Assembly: GCF_000344785.1 (NCBI RefSeq)
Contig: NC_020506.1
Span: 1,364,001 to 1,428,000 of the forward strand
Source: Corynebacterium callunae DSM 20147
GTDB lineage: Bacteria; Actinomycetota; Actinomycetes; Mycobacteriales; Mycobacteriaceae
Length of the DNA: 64,000 nucleotides
Reading direction: 5' to 3'
Shown here piece after piece: positions 36,617 through 46,192 of this stretch (positions are counted from its first letter, which is position 1; every line of letters begins with the position of its first letter). Below the pieces are notes generated by a model that was not told where the DNA came from, made no database searches, and saw only the letters and a list, made by a program, of their open reading frames with translations. The translations under genes were made by a program, and so were the position numbers.

Positions 36617-37438
36617 ATGGTTGCACGCAGAAGATTGGATGCAGAACTAGTTCGTCGCAAGATCGCGCGTTCTAGGGAACACGCTGTGGAGATGATTCGT
36701 GGGCAGCGTGTGTATGTGGCCGGAATTTTGGCTCTGAAGCCAGCCACCGTAGTGGAGCCAGAAGTCTCAATTCGAGTTGAAGAAGATACCAGTGAAAACT
36801 GGGCATCCCGTGGCGCACATAAGTTGTTGGGCGCCCTGGAAGCTTTTGAGCCCGCGGGGCTTAGTGTTAAGGGCCGGCGCGTACTTGATGCCGGCGCGTC
36901 AACTGGTGGGTTTACGGACGTTTTGCTGCGTCGAGAAGCTTCCGAAGTGGTCGCCGTGGACGTCGGATATGGTCAGCTGATTTGGCGCTTGCAAAACGAT
37001 GATCGCGTGCGCGTGGTTGACCGCACCAATATTCGCTATATGACGCTGGAGGATACTGGCGGAGAATGCGACATGATGGTCGGCGATCTCTCCTTTATCT
37101 CCCTCAAGCTCACGCTGCCGGCAATCGCCGCCGTGCTCAGTGAAGGCGCTGACCTATTGCCTATGGTCAAGCCTCAATTTGAGGTCGGAAAAGAGCGCCT
37201 AGGTAATGGTGGAGTTGTGCGCTCACCGCAGCTGCGTGCGGAAGTTACCCAAGATATTGCCGAATTTGCAGTTACGCTAGGCCTTAGCTTGAAGCAGGTT
37301 GTAGCATCTCCTTTGCCGGGACCATCTGGAAACGTAGAGTATTTCCTCTGGTTGGTCAAAGATGACGGCAAAACTATGCCAGATGCTGCACAATTGCATG
37401 AGATGATTACTAAAGCAGTGGAAGAAGGGCCGCAATAA
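36617..37438 (+). CDS. tlyA: rRNA 2'-O-methyltransferase TlyA (hemolysin A family)
   Basis: 273 residues. An N-terminal S4 domain (RRRLDAELVRRKIARSREHA) precedes an FtsJ-like Rossmann methyltransferase with SAM motif LDAGASTGGFTDVLL and the conserved K-D-K-E type residues (MVGDLSFISL, MVKPQFEVGKE). In mycobacteria TlyA methylates C1409 of 16S and C1920 of 23S rRNA, and its loss gives capreomycin resistance. The stop overlaps the ppnK ATG by one base. Confidence 0.95.
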   Translation: MVARRRLDAELVRRKIARSREHAVEMIRGQRVYVAGILALKPATVVEPEVSIRVEEDTSENWASRGAHKLLGALEAFEPAGLSVKGRRVLDAGASTGGFTDVLLRREASEVVAVDVGYGQLIWRLQNDDRVRVVDRTNIRYMTLEDTGGECDMMVGDLSFISLKLTLPAIAAVLSEGADLLPMVKPQFEVGKERLGNGGVVRSPQLRAEVTQDIAEFAVTLGLSLKQVVASPLPGPSGNVEYFLWLVKDDGKTMPDAAQLHEMITKAVEEGPQ

Positions 37439-38388
37439 TGAGCGCAGCCAAAAAACGGTCTGTTCTTTTGGTACCGCACACCGGTCGATCCTCAAATATT
37501 GAGTCTGCAGTGATGGCTGCAGAACTTCTTGATAGCTCCGGAATTGAAGTTCGGGTGTTGGTCAATGCTGAAGATGATCCCATTGCACACCACCCCGTAT
37601 TAGGAAATTTTGTGCAGGTTCATCCCACTGAGGATGCAGCTGCAGGCGTTGAACTAGTGCTGGTGCTGGGCGGTGATGGTACCTTCTTGCGCGCTGCTGA
37701 TATGGCACACGCAGTGGATTTGCCCGTTTTGGGCATCAACCTTGGACATGTTGGATTCTTGGCGGAGTGGGAATCGGATTCCCTGGAAGAAGCCATCAAA
37801 CGTGTTGTCGAATGTGACTACCGCGTGGAAGACCGCATGACCTTGGATCTGGTTGTCCGTGATGACAATCTGGTGGAAATTGGCCGTGGCTGGGCGCTAA
37901 ATGAGGTGAGCATTGAAAACCTCAATAGGCGTGGTGTTTTGGACGCTACCTTGGAAGTAGATGAACGCCCAGTAGCTTCTTTTGGCTGCGATGGTGTCCT
38001 TATTTCGACTCCAACGGGCTCGACAGCCTACGCTTTCTCTGCTGGTGGCCCAGTATTGTGGCCAGAACTTGATGCCATTTTGGTAGTGCCCAATAATGCC
38101 CATGCGCTCTTTACAAAGCCCCTGGTAGTAAGCCCTAAATCCTCAGTAGCAGTGGAATCTAAATCAGATACCTCACCCGCTATTGCAGTGATGGATGGTT
38201 GCCGTCAATTGTCTATGCCACCTGGATCGCGTGTTGAGGTTTCCCGCGGACATCGTCCAGTGCGTTGGGTGCGCCTTGATTCTTCGCCATTTACCGATCG
38301 TTTGGTGAGCAAATTGCACCTGCCGGTGGTGGGTTGGCGCGGACCGCATAAATCAGCTGATCTACAAGACGGCAGCTCAGCGGGGTAG
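37438..38388 (+). CDS. ppnK: NAD kinase
   Basis: 316 residues. It makes NADP from NAD with ATP or polyphosphate. The GGDGTFLRAA motif, ALNEVSIEN (NE/D motif) and the glycine-rich TPTGSTAYAFSAGGPV are all present. It overlaps tlyA by one base and is followed by a likely terminator-like hairpin and the recN control region. Confidence 0.97.
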   Translation: MSAAKKRSVLLVPHTGRSSNIESAVMAAELLDSSGIEVRVLVNAEDDPIAHHPVLGNFVQVHPTEDAAAGVELVLVLGGDGTFLRAADMAHAVDLPVLGINLGHVGFLAEWESDSLEEAIKRVVECDYRVEDRMTLDLVVRDDNLVEIGRGWALNEVSIENLNRRGVLDATLEVDERPVASFGCDGVLISTPTGSTAYAFSAGGPVLWPELDAILVVPNNAHALFTKPLVVSPKSSVAVESKSDTSPAIAVMDGCRQLSMPPGSRVEVSRGHRPVRWVRLDSSPFTDRLVSKLHLPVVGWRGPHKSADLQDGSSAG

Positions 38389-38405
38389 TTCGAAAATTTT
38401 TCGAA
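38389..38405. promoter_or_regulatory. LexA-like box upstream of recN
   Basis: TTCGAAAATTTTTCGAA is a near-perfect palindrome with TCGA half-sites, but the spacing is 7 bp rather than the usual 8. It lies 42 bp before the -10 of recN, an SOS gene in other bacteria. A small hairpin (CACGGA/TCCGTG with TTTT) lies between. Confidence 0.5.
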
Positions 38406-38446
38406 CAAGTAGCACGGATGTTCGCATGAATGTCCGTGTTTTGTTG

Positions 38447-38452
38447 TACACT
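38447..38452 (+). promoter_or_regulatory. -10 box of leaderless recN
   Basis: TACACT lies 7 bp before ATG 38460, and no ribosome site is seen. Confidence 0.5.
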
Positions 38453-38459
38453 TTGAGGC

Positions 38460-40241
38460 ATGCTCGCAGACATCGCCATTGAAAACCTTGGAGTGATTCC
38501 AGCCGCCTCAGCTGAGTTCAGCTCGGGGCTTACCGTGCTCACCGGTGAAACCGGCGCAGGTAAAACCATGGTTGTTACTGGTCTCCGCCTTTTATGCGGT
38601 GGACGTGCGGACGCCTCACGGGTGCGTACCGGATCCCCTCAAGCGGTTGTGGAAGGCCGTTTTATTACCGAGGGAGTACCTCAAGACATTGTCGAACGTG
38701 CGACCGGAATAGTTTCGAACGCCGGTGGCGCAGCAGATGAAAATGGGGAGTTTTTGGCGGTACGTTCAGTTAACGCCAATGGCCGTTCCAAAGCTCATTT
38801 AGGTGGCCGAGCAGTGCCAGCAGCTACCCTTAATGAATTCTCAGATGAACTGTTAACCATCCACGGCCAAAATGATCAATTGCGTTTGCTCTCTGCGGAG
38901 CGCCAATTGGACGCACTGGATCGGTTTGATCCCCAATTGGCGGAGCTGCGCAAAGCCTATGGCGCAAAATACCTCACCTGGAAAACGCTGCACCGGGATT
39001 TGGAAAAGCGCATTTCCAGCCGCCGAGAATTAGCCCAAGAGGTTGACCGCCTGCAATTTGCCATTAATGAAATTGATGAGGTTGCACCACAACCAGGCGA
39101 GGATAAAGAACTGCTCCTGCAGATTCGCCGGCTCCAGGATGTTGATACCTTGCGTGAACAAGCTGCCAGTGCGCTTGCAGCAATTGACGGTGCTAGCTCT
39201 TTGAGTGAAGCCATGGGTGGATCTCAAGGCTTTGATGATGCTCAAGAATCTGCCTCCGATCAGTTGGGCCAGGCAGAATCCGCCTTGGGAAGCAGTGAAG
39301 ATCCCACCCTAAAGGCGCTTTCTGCGCAGTTGGGGGAGATCACCACGATGCTCAGTGAGGTCTCTATGGAACTGGGCGGATTCCTTTCAGACCTGCCTGC
39401 AGATCCCCAAGCCTTGGATGAACTATTAACCAGGCAACAGCAACTGAAATTGCTCACCAGAAAATACGCCGCTGATATTGACGGCGTAATCACCTGGCAG
39501 CAAAAAGCTCAGGTTCGCCTAGAGAGCATTGATATTTCCACCGAGGCACTGGACAAGCTTAAAGAGGACCTTAAAAAGGCTGAGTTGGCCATGAATAAGG
39601 CTGCCAAAAAGCTTTCCACCTTAAGAGCTAAGGCTGCTAAAAAGCTGGGCGATACCGTCACTGAGGAACTGCAGGGTCTTGCCATGCAAAAGGCGCGTTT
39701 TGTAGTTGATATTCGCACTGTTGCCGCCGGACCGACCGGAATGGACCAGGTGGAATTTCAGTTGGCAGCTAATTCCTTGGCGCAACCTCGCCCCTTGGCA
39801 TCCTCTGCCTCCGGTGGTGAGCTTTCCCGCGTGATGCTTGCCCTCGAGGTGATCTTATCGGCAGGAACCACCGGAACCACCCTAGTTTTCGACGAAGTTG
39901 ATGCCGGTGTCGGTGGCCGGGCAGCTGTAGAAATTGGCCGTCGCCTGGCTCGACTTGCAACTGCCAACCAGGTTATTGTGGTCACGCACTTGCCACAGGT
40001 TGCTGCTTACGCGGACACTCACCTGCATGTCGCCAAAGATGTCCATGAAAAGGCAGTGACTTCAGGAGTGGAAACCCTAAGTTATGAGCGCCGAATTGAA
40101 GAGCTTTCCCGAATGTTGGCTGGTTTGGAAGATACTGCCACTGGTCGCGCACATGCTACTGAGCTGTTGGAACGTGCACAGCGGGAGAAGCAAGATATTT
40201 GCGCGAGTGAAAATAGGGAACTTTTAGCAGCAAGTGCCTAG
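38460..40241 (+). CDS. recN: DNA repair protein RecN
   Basis: 593 residues, SMC-like ATPase for double-strand break repair. Walker A GETGAGKTM at about residues 30-38, Q-loop HGQNDQLRLL, long coiled-coil arms (about 160-370, e.g. DKLKEDLKKAELAMNKAAKK), signature SGGELSRVMLALE and Walker B VFDEVDAGVGG. The LexA-like box suggests SOS induction. Order tlyA-ppnK-recN matches Rv1694-Rv1696. Confidence 0.97.
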   Translation: MLADIAIENLGVIPAASAEFSSGLTVLTGETGAGKTMVVTGLRLLCGGRADASRVRTGSPQAVVEGRFITEGVPQDIVERATGIVSNAGGAADENGEFLAVRSVNANGRSKAHLGGRAVPAATLNEFSDELLTIHGQNDQLRLLSAERQLDALDRFDPQLAELRKAYGAKYLTWKTLHRDLEKRISSRRELAQEVDRLQFAINEIDEVAPQPGEDKELLLQIRRLQDVDTLREQAASALAAIDGASSLSEAMGGSQGFDDAQESASDQLGQAESALGSSEDPTLKALSAQLGEITTMLSEVSMELGGFLSDLPADPQALDELLTRQQQLKLLTRKYAADIDGVITWQQKAQVRLESIDISTEALDKLKEDLKKAELAMNKAAKKLSTLRAKAAKKLGDTVTEELQGLAMQKARFVVDIRTVAAGPTGMDQVEFQLAANSLAQPRPLASSASGGELSRVMLALEVILSAGTTGTTLVFDEVDAGVGGRAAVEIGRRLARLATANQVIVVTHLPQVAAYADTHLHVAKDVHEKAVTSGVETLSYERRIEELSRMLAGLEDTATGRAHATELLERAQREKQDICASENRELLAASA

Positions 40242-40336
40242 AAATTTCCATGGTGCGTCCTAAAATCTTCCAAAACTGAGATTATTTTTGGCGCGCCTCC
40301 ACCAAAGGTTGAGACTTTGCCCGCACAATGGGGGCT

Positions 40337-41521
40337 ATGAGTCTGTTCAACCGCAATGCCGACCTACCTGGCCTGCAAGGTGCTACCCGCAATTGCACCA
40401 CTCAAGGCAAGGGGTTTAAGCGTCTTTCTGAGGGCGATCTCGCAATTATCGATGCACCAGATCTCTCCAGGGCTTTTGCCCAGCGCTTGCTCGCTGCCCG
40501 CCCCGCAGCAGTACTCAACGTATCCCGGTTTACCACCGGTGCAGTGCCCAATTTTGGGCCCCAAATGCTTCTCGACGCAGGAATCATCCTCGTTGAGGGC
40601 TTTGGCAATGAAATCGTTGACGGTATTAAAGACGGTAAAAAAGGTCGCCTCACCGAAGACGGACAACTCTTCAATGGTGAGCGCCTGATCGCTTCCGGAA
40701 CTCCGGTAAACGCAGCTTCCGCTGAAAAGTCCTTCACCGAAGCCCAGCAATCCTTGCTGGATCATATGGAAGCCTATTTTGGCAACACCATTCAGTTCAT
40801 TCACTCTGAAGCTCCACTGCTTATTGATGGTTTAGGCATCCCTGACACCGGCAACACCATCGAAGGCAAGAAGGTTCTGGTTGTCAGCCCTGGCAACAAC
40901 CACCGCAGCAAACTCAAAGAACTCCGCAACTTCATTCGGGAATATGACCCAGTACTTATCGGCGTTGATGGGGCAGCAGACACCCTCGTGGAATTGGGCT
41001 ACAAACCAGCATTGATCGTGGGCAATCCCACGGGCATCGGCGCAGATGCCTTGCGCAGTGGCGCACATGTCATCTTGCCTGCTGATCCCGATGGCCACAC
41101 CGTTGGTCTGGAGCGCATTCAAGACCTCGGCATTGGCGCCATGACGTTCCCTTCCTCGGTAAGCTCCGCCACTGATTTGGCCCTCTTGCTGGCTAATTAT
41201 CACAACCCACAGATGATCGTAAACGTCGGTGGCCCTGTCACCCTCGACGATGTCTTTGCCGGCCAGGAGGACGCGGACCCCGCAGCGCTGCTCACTCGTG
41301 CGAAGGTGGGCACCAAGCTTGTCGACGGCTCCGTGATCGCGGATCTTTATAATGTCCGCAGCTCAGGTAGCTTTGCCTGGCTGTGGGCGCTGCTAGGAAT
41401 TTTGGTAGCAGTTGCAGTCATCATCGTTATCGCTGGTACGGCTGGCGGCGGATCATTTGTAGACAACCTCATCGACACCTGGAATAGCTTCGCGCTAACT
41501 GTCCAGGGTTGGTTCAAATAA
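40337..41521 (+). CDS. steA: Cell-separation factor SteA (thiamine-pyrophosphokinase-like fold, membrane anchored)
   Basis: 394 residues from ATG 40337; ATG 40328 is in frame but overlaps a possible -10 (CACAAT, 40323-40328). A large cytoplasmic part with GDLAIIDAPDLSRAFAQRL, VLVVSPGNNH and VGVDGAADTL-like motifs is followed by a single transmembrane helix near 350-375 (WLWALLGILVAVAVIIVIAG) and a short external tail. Orthologues were described in C. glutamicum as SteA, acting with SteB in the RipC-FtsEX daughter-cell separation pathway; Rv1697 in M. tuberculosis. steB follows after 20 bp. Confidence 0.9.
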   Translation: MSLFNRNADLPGLQGATRNCTTQGKGFKRLSEGDLAIIDAPDLSRAFAQRLLAARPAAVLNVSRFTTGAVPNFGPQMLLDAGIILVEGFGNEIVDGIKDGKKGRLTEDGQLFNGERLIASGTPVNAASAEKSFTEAQQSLLDHMEAYFGNTIQFIHSEAPLLIDGLGIPDTGNTIEGKKVLVVSPGNNHRSKLKELRNFIREYDPVLIGVDGAADTLVELGYKPALIVGNPTGIGADALRSGAHVILPADPDGHTVGLERIQDLGIGAMTFPSSVSSATDLALLLANYHNPQMIVNVGGPVTLDDVFAGQEDADPAALLTRAKVGTKLVDGSVIADLYNVRSSGSFAWLWALLGILVAVAVIIVIAGTAGGGSFVDNLIDTWNSFALTVQGWFK

Positions 41522-41541
41522 GAAAACGGGGTTGAACTTAT

Positions 41542-42546
41542 ATGGCTAAAAAGAGCGCCAAGGGTGCCACCGCAATTGCTGGCATTGCTTTTGGACTAGC
41601 GGCCGGTGTGGCATTGGGAACCTATGTTTTGGCTCCTAATCTCCCGGAAAATAGCGATCCAAATGCTCCAACCTCAGCAGACCTTAAAGCTGCACAATTA
41701 GAGGCTGAAGTTAATGCAGTGCAGGCCGATCAAGCCGATAGTATTATCGACCACATTGTGGAAGATGTCGTGGCCGGAACACTGACTGACCGTCCAGTCT
41801 TGATTATGCACACCACAGATGCCGAACAATCCGATATTGATGATGTCTCCTGGTTGCTCAACCAAGCAGGTGCCATTGATGCCGGTACGATCACCCTGGA
41901 AGATTCCTTTTTCTCCCAAGACGGTGCTGACCAACTGAAATCCATCGTGGCAAATACCTTGCCTGCAGGAGCTCAGCTTTCTGAAACTCAGTTAGACCCG
42001 GGTACTCACGCCGGTGAAGCACTTGGTGCAGGTTTGATGTTAAATCCTGAAAATGGAGAGCCACTAGCTAGCACCGCTGAGCGAGGCTTATTACTTAACG
42101 TACTACGCGATAGTGGATATATTTCTTATCAAGACGGCACTATTTTGCCTGGCCAGGTAGTTGTTTTTATCACCGGAAATAGCGACGGCAGCGGTGATAG
42201 TGCCTTTGCCGCAGAAACTCAATCGATGTTCGCGCGCGCCCTAGATTCCAAGGGCTCCGGCGTAGTGGTCGCAGGCCGTATTCTTAGTGCTTCAGACACC
42301 GGAGTTATTGGTCGTCTCCGTGCTAATCCAGATGCAGCATCAAAGGTTTCTACAGTGGATTCCCTTGATCGCACCTGGGGCAAGATGGCAACGGTCCTTT
42401 CCATACGCGATGAACTTGCTAATCGCTCAGGGGCCTATGGCTCAGCTGCTTCTGCAGAGGCAGCAAGCCCATCTCTTGATGGGGCTACTCCTGCACCAGC
42501 CGATGATTCCACCGAGGCTGATGGGGTGGAGGTAGCTACTCCTTAG
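41542..42546 (+). CDS. steB: SteB (MctB/Rv1698-like) envelope protein
   Basis: 334 residues. One N-terminal transmembrane helix or uncleaved signal (ATAIAGIAFGLAAGVALGTY, residues 9-28), then an extracytoplasmic domain with a short coiled coil (AAQLEAEVNAVQADQADSII) and a Pro/Ala-rich C-terminal tail. It belongs to the family of Rv1698, proposed as a copper exporter (MctB). The corynebacterial orthologue SteB partners SteA in cell separation. Paired with steA and ended by a strong terminator. Confidence 0.9.
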   Translation: MAKKSAKGATAIAGIAFGLAAGVALGTYVLAPNLPENSDPNAPTSADLKAAQLEAEVNAVQADQADSIIDHIVEDVVAGTLTDRPVLIMHTTDAEQSDIDDVSWLLNQAGAIDAGTITLEDSFFSQDGADQLKSIVANTLPAGAQLSETQLDPGTHAGEALGAGLMLNPENGEPLASTAERGLLLNVLRDSGYISYQDGTILPGQVVVFITGNSDGSGDSAFAAETQSMFARALDSKGSGVVVAGRILSASDTGVIGRLRANPDAASKVSTVDSLDRTWGKMATVLSIRDELANRSGAYGSAASAEAASPSLDGATPAPADDSTEADGVEVATP

Positions 42547-42560
42547 CTCCACTTTCCTAA

Positions 42561-42606
42561 GCGCCAAACTCCTAGTTAATTTCTGCTAGGAGTTTGGCGC
42601 TTTTTT
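42561..42606 (+). terminator. Terminator of steAB
   Basis: GCGCCAAACTCCTAG pairs perfectly with CTAGGAGTTTGGCGC (15 bp), then six T. Confidence 0.95.
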
Positions 42607-42672
42607 GCGGGCAAAACATCATCTATTAGGCGATAGTTAAGTCTTGTGTTTTAGAGCCCTAAGCTGCGGTTA

Positions 42673-42700
42673 TTTACATCTGTTCTAGGTATGTTATGCT
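42673..42700 (+). promoter_or_regulatory. pyrG promoter
   Basis: TTTACA (42673-42678), 16 bp, TATGCT (42695-42700), then GGGG at 42701-42704. An overlapping -10, TATGTT (42690-42695), would place the transcript start inside the G run. Confidence 0.6.
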
Positions 42701-42706
42701 GGGGTT

Positions 42707-42759
42707 CCGTAGGTTTGAAAAGTCGGAAACTTCGCCGAGTTTTTCACTGCGGATTTTTT
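42707..42759 (+). terminator. Attenuator-like terminator in the pyrG leader
   Basis: CCGTAG pairs with CTGCGG, TGAAAA with TTTTCA and TCGG with CCGA in one long hairpin (with a GTT bulge and an AAACTTCG loop), directly followed by TTTTTT. It starts only a few bases after the promoter and about 170 bp before pyrG, so it must be bypassed for expression. A second hairpin (TGGG/CCCA, 42766-42783) follows. Confidence 0.65.
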
Positions 42760-42928
42760 GTTTTCTGGGCTCTTTTTCCCAAAACAAATCTCTCGCATTG
42801 CTGAGAAACGGCGGGGACCGTGGCCACGTGCCGGCAGTTTAAACACACCATTCGTTTAAGTTCACCGCACCGCCTTAGCTCGGAAAAACATCTGAGCTTC
42901 GGTCGATATAGGAAGGTCCCTGAAACTC

Positions 42929-44593
42929 ATGACCTCACCACGCAATACGCGTACCACCAAGCACATCTTTGTTACCGGTGGCGTTGTTTCGTCCCTGGGC
43001 AAGGGACTTACTGCTGCTAGCCTTGGACAGCTTCTGATCGCTCGGGGTCTCTCCGTCACTATGCAGAAGCTTGATCCTTACCTCAACGTTGATCCAGGCA
43101 CCATGAACCCATTCGAACATGGCGAGGTGTTTGTTACCGAAGATGGTGCAGAAACCGACCTTGACCTGGGCCACTATGAGCGTTTCTTGGATCGCAACCT
43201 GACTCTCAATGCCAACGTAACCACCGGCAAGGTGTACTCCACCGTTATCGCCAAGGAACGTCGCGGCGAATACTTGGGCAAGACTGTCCAGGTCATTCCT
43301 CATATCACCGATGAGATCAAGGCTCGTATCCTTGCCATGGGTGCACCAGATGCCAATGGCAACGTTCCAGACGTTGTTATCTCTGAGGTCGGTGGCACCG
43401 TGGGTGACATTGAGTCCCAGCCATTCCTGGAAGCAGCTCGTCAGGTCCGCCATGAAATCGGTCGCGATAACTGCTTCTTCATTCACTGCTCTTTGGTTCC
43501 TTACCTGGCTACCTCCGGTGAGCTTAAGACCAAGCCAACCCAGCACTCCGTATCTGAGCTACGCGGAATCGGCATCTTGCCAGATGCACTTGTACTGCGT
43601 TGTGACCGTGAGGTCCCACAGGGTCTTAAAGACAAGATCGCCATGATGTGTGACGTTGAGAATGAGGGCGTTGTATCCTGCCCTGATTCCAACTCCATCT
43701 ACAACATTCCAGATGTGCTTTACCGTGAGCACCTGGATACCTTCATTATTCGTCGCCTGGGACTTCCTTTCCGCGATGTTGATTGGACCAGCTGGCACAA
43801 CCTCATTGATCGAGTCAACAACCCTAAGCACGAGATCAACGTTGGCATCGTGGGCAAGTACATCGACCTGCCAGATGCTTACCTCTCCGTAGTTGAGGCA
43901 GTCCGTGCGGCAGGTTATGCCAATTGGACCCGCACCAACATCAAGTGGATTGCCTCTGATGATTGCGAAACCCCAGCCGGTGCTAAGCGCGCTTTGCAAA
44001 ACGTTGACGCTGTAGTAATCCCAGGTGGCTTTGGTATTCGTGGTATCGAAGGCAAGATCGGTGCTATCACCTATGCCCGTGAAAACAAGGTTCCTTTGTT
44101 GGGACTTTGCCTTGGTCTGCAGTGCACCGTTATTGAGGCCGCTCGCCAGGCCGGTCTGGAAAACGCTTCCTCTACTGAGTTTGATCCTGAGGCAGAGCAA
44201 CCAGTTATCGCCACCATGGAGGAGCAGAAGGCTGCTGTATCCGGTGAAGCTGACCTAGGTGGCACCATGCGTTTGGGTGCATACCCAGCCACCTTGCGGG
44301 AAGATTCCTTGGTTGCAGAACTCTACGGCACCACTGAGGTTTCCGAGCGTCACCGTCACCGCTACGAGGTCAACAACGCTTACCGTGGTCAGATTGAAGA
44401 AGGCTCGGATCTAATTTTCTCCGGTACTTCTCCAGATGGCCAGTTGGTTGAGTTTGTGGAATACCCTAAGGACGTACACCCATTCTTGGTTGCAACCCAG
44501 GCACACCCTGAATACAAGTCCCGTCCAACCCACGCGCACCCACTCTTTGTGGGCTTGGTTAAGACTGCCCTCGAGCTAAGCCAGCGCGCTTAG
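42929..44593 (+). CDS. pyrG: CTP synthase
   Basis: 554 residues. The N-terminal amidoligase domain ([20 protein letters not shown]) binds UTP and ATP. The C-terminal glutamine amidotransferase domain has the nucleophile Cys in GLCLGLQC and the His/Glu in AHPEYKSRP. It makes CTP from UTP and glutamine, for RNA and lipid synthesis. GGAAGG lies about 14 bp before the ATG. The long leader suggests nucleotide-sensing attenuation. Confidence 0.98.
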   Translation: MTSPRNTRTTKHIFVTGGVVSSLGKGLTAASLGQLLIARGLSVTMQKLDPYLNVDPGTMNPFEHGEVFVTEDGAETDLDLGHYERFLDRNLTLNANVTTGKVYSTVIAKERRGEYLGKTVQVIPHITDEIKARILAMGAPDANGNVPDVVISEVGGTVGDIESQPFLEAARQVRHEIGRDNCFFIHCSLVPYLATSGELKTKPTQHSVSELRGIGILPDALVLRCDREVPQGLKDKIAMMCDVENEGVVSCPDSNSIYNIPDVLYREHLDTFIIRRLGLPFRDVDWTSWHNLIDRVNNPKHEINVGIVGKYIDLPDAYLSVVEAVRAAGYANWTRTNIKWIASDDCETPAGAKRALQNVDAVVIPGGFGIRGIEGKIGAITYARENKVPLLGLCLGLQCTVIEAARQAGLENASSTEFDPEAEQPVIATMEEQKAAVSGEADLGGTMRLGAYPATLREDSLVAELYGTTEVSERHRHRYEVNNAYRGQIEEGSDLIFSGTSPDGQLVEFVEYPKDVHPFLVATQAHPEYKSRPTHAHPLFVGLVKTALELSQRA

Positions 44594-44596
44594 TTC

Positions 44597-44602
44597 TACA
44601 AT
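44597..44602 (+). promoter_or_regulatory. -10 box of leaderless Nudix gene
   Basis: TACAAT lies 7 bp before ATG 44610. The upstream in-frame ATG 44601 falls inside this box and so is unlikely to be used. Confidence 0.5.
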
Positions 44603-44609
44603 GAGTCCC

Positions 44610-45281
44610 ATGACTTCACATGGGACAGCCCCGGGTACACATGAGTTCACTGTTACGGAAACTGAACTCCTTTTGGAATCGCCCATTTTAAGTGTGCGGC
44701 GAGATACTCTCATCATGCCGGGCGGCACCACCGCCCGGCGAGAGATCATCGAGCACTTCGGGGCTGTGGCAGTGGTGGCCTTTGATGGTGAAAAAATCGC
44801 CATGGTTCACCAATACCGCCATAGTGTGTCAGATCGTCTGTGGGAGCTTCCTGCAGGCTTGTTGGATATTGCTGATGAGGATGCACTAATCGGCGCCCAG
44901 CGCGAGCTGATGGCAGAAGCTGGGCTCAAAGCCAATAAATGGTCAGTACTTACCGACCTCATTACTTCACCAGGTTTCTGCGATGAAACCATTCGAGTCT
45001 ATTTGGCTCAAGATCTGGAAAGCATTCCACGCCCTGAGGTTACGGGTGATGAAGAAGCCGATATGGTTTTCCAGTGGGTGCCTTTGGAAGAAGCTGTTGC
45101 TATGGTTTTTGATGGCAGGCTTGCAAACTCTGTAGCAATTGGTGGCGTCCTGGCTGCCGATGCAGTTATTGCAGGACGCGCGGCAGCGCGGCCCACTGAT
45201 GTACCTTTCCCTTATCGCCCAACCGCACTGGCGGAGCGTCGCAAAGCACGGGGTATTGTCCCCGACATGAAAAAGCTGTGA
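44610..45281 (+). CDS. Nudix hydrolase, ADP-ribose pyrophosphatase type
   Basis: 223 residues from ATG 44610. The Nudix box [20 protein letters not shown] plus EAGL is preceded by ELPAG, typical of ADP-ribose pyrophosphatases. [16 protein letters not shown] follows, matching the Rv1700 ADPRase context. Within REUXEEXGU the first Glu of the EE pair is Ala (RELMAEAGL). The Glu residues usually binding metal (RE and the last E) remain, so activity is likely kept. The TGA overlaps the GTG of xerD. Confidence 0.9.
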   Translation: MTSHGTAPGTHEFTVTETELLLESPILSVRRDTLIMPGGTTARREIIEHFGAVAVVAFDGEKIAMVHQYRHSVSDRLWELPAGLLDIADEDALIGAQRELMAEAGLKANKWSVLTDLITSPGFCDETIRVYLAQDLESIPRPEVTGDEEADMVFQWVPLEEAVAMVFDGRLANSVAIGGVLAADAVIAGRAAARPTDVPFPYRPTALAERRKARGIVPDMKKL

Positions 45282-46192
45282 GTGTCGCAGCAACCGTCAA
45301 AACCTGGCTCACGCATCTGGCTGTGGAGCGCGGGCTTTCGGATAATACGCTGAAGAGTTATCGGCGGGATTGCGCGCGATATGCGGAATGGCTGGAGCGC
45401 GCTGGCATCGAAGAATTAGGCGATGTCACTACCTCCCATGTGGAAAATTACGTCATGGATCTGAGGCGTGGAGTGGATGGGCGCCAACCACTTTCAGCTT
45501 CTTCGGCAGGCCGGGCGTTGATTGTAGCACGTGGTTTACACAAATTTGCACTCGCTGAAGGCCTAGTTAAGTTTGACGTCGCGGCGGAAGTTTCGCCTCC
45601 GGCAACTGGTCGCCATCTACCCGATACTTTGAGCATTGAGGAAGTGGGTGCCTTGATTGACGCGATTCCTACCTCAGATATTGCTACTCCAGTAGATATC
45701 AGGGATAGAGCCTTGATTGAGGTACTTTATGGCACTGGTGCGCGTATCTCTGAGGCCGTGGGTTTAGTGGTTGATGATGTTGCCGATAGGCCCGAGGTTT
45801 TAAGAATCCTGGGCAAGGGTTCCAAGCAGCGCATTGTACCTTTTGGGTCAATGGCTAAGAAGGCGGTGGAGGACTACCTCACACGTGCGCGGCCTGCATT
45901 GTCCAAGGGTAAAAGCCATGCGCTTTTTCTCAACCAACGCGGTGGAGAGCTCTCGAGGCAGTCAGCGTGGGCGGTGTTGAAGAAAGCCGTGCAAAGGGCA
46001 GGGCTAGATAAGGATATTTCCCCGCACACCCTGCGTCATAGTTTTGCCACGCACCTTTTAGAGGGCGGGGCAGATGTGCGTGTGGTGCAAGAGCTCTTAG
46101 GGCATTCCTCGGTGACAACTACGCAGATTTACACTCATGTCAGCGCCGAAAATTTGCGTCAGGTTTGGCGCGAATCTCACCCCCGGGCATAA
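45278..46192 (+). CDS. xerD: Site-specific tyrosine recombinase XerD
   Basis: 304 residues. The N-terminal SAM-like core-binding domain ([20 protein letters not shown]) is followed by the catalytic domain with Arg in [13 protein letters not shown], Lys in [26 protein letters not shown], and [15 protein letters not shown] containing the nucleophile Tyr. With XerC it resolves chromosome dimers at dif. Chromosomal housekeeping copy in the conserved Rv1701 position, not a phage integrase. GTG start overlaps the Nudix stop. Confidence 0.95.
   Translation: MSVAATVKTWLTHLAVERGLSDNTLKSYRRDCARYAEWLERAGIEELGDVTTSHVENYVMDLRRGVDGRQPLSASSAGRALIVARGLHKFALAEGLVKFDVAAEVSPPATGRHLPDTLSIEEVGALIDAIPTSDIATPVDIRDRALIEVLYGTGARISEAVGLVVDDVADRPEVLRILGKGSKQRIVPFGSMAKKAVEDYLTRARPALSKGKSHALFLNQRGGELSRQSAWAVLKKAVQRAGLDKDISPHTLRHSFATHLLEGGADVRVVQELLGHSSVTTTQIYTHVSAENLRQVWRESHPRA

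Noticed and set aside
45278..46192. Tyrosine recombinase as sign of a mobile element
   Set aside because: Position and sequence match chromosomal XerD, and no attachment repeats or phage genes are nearby.
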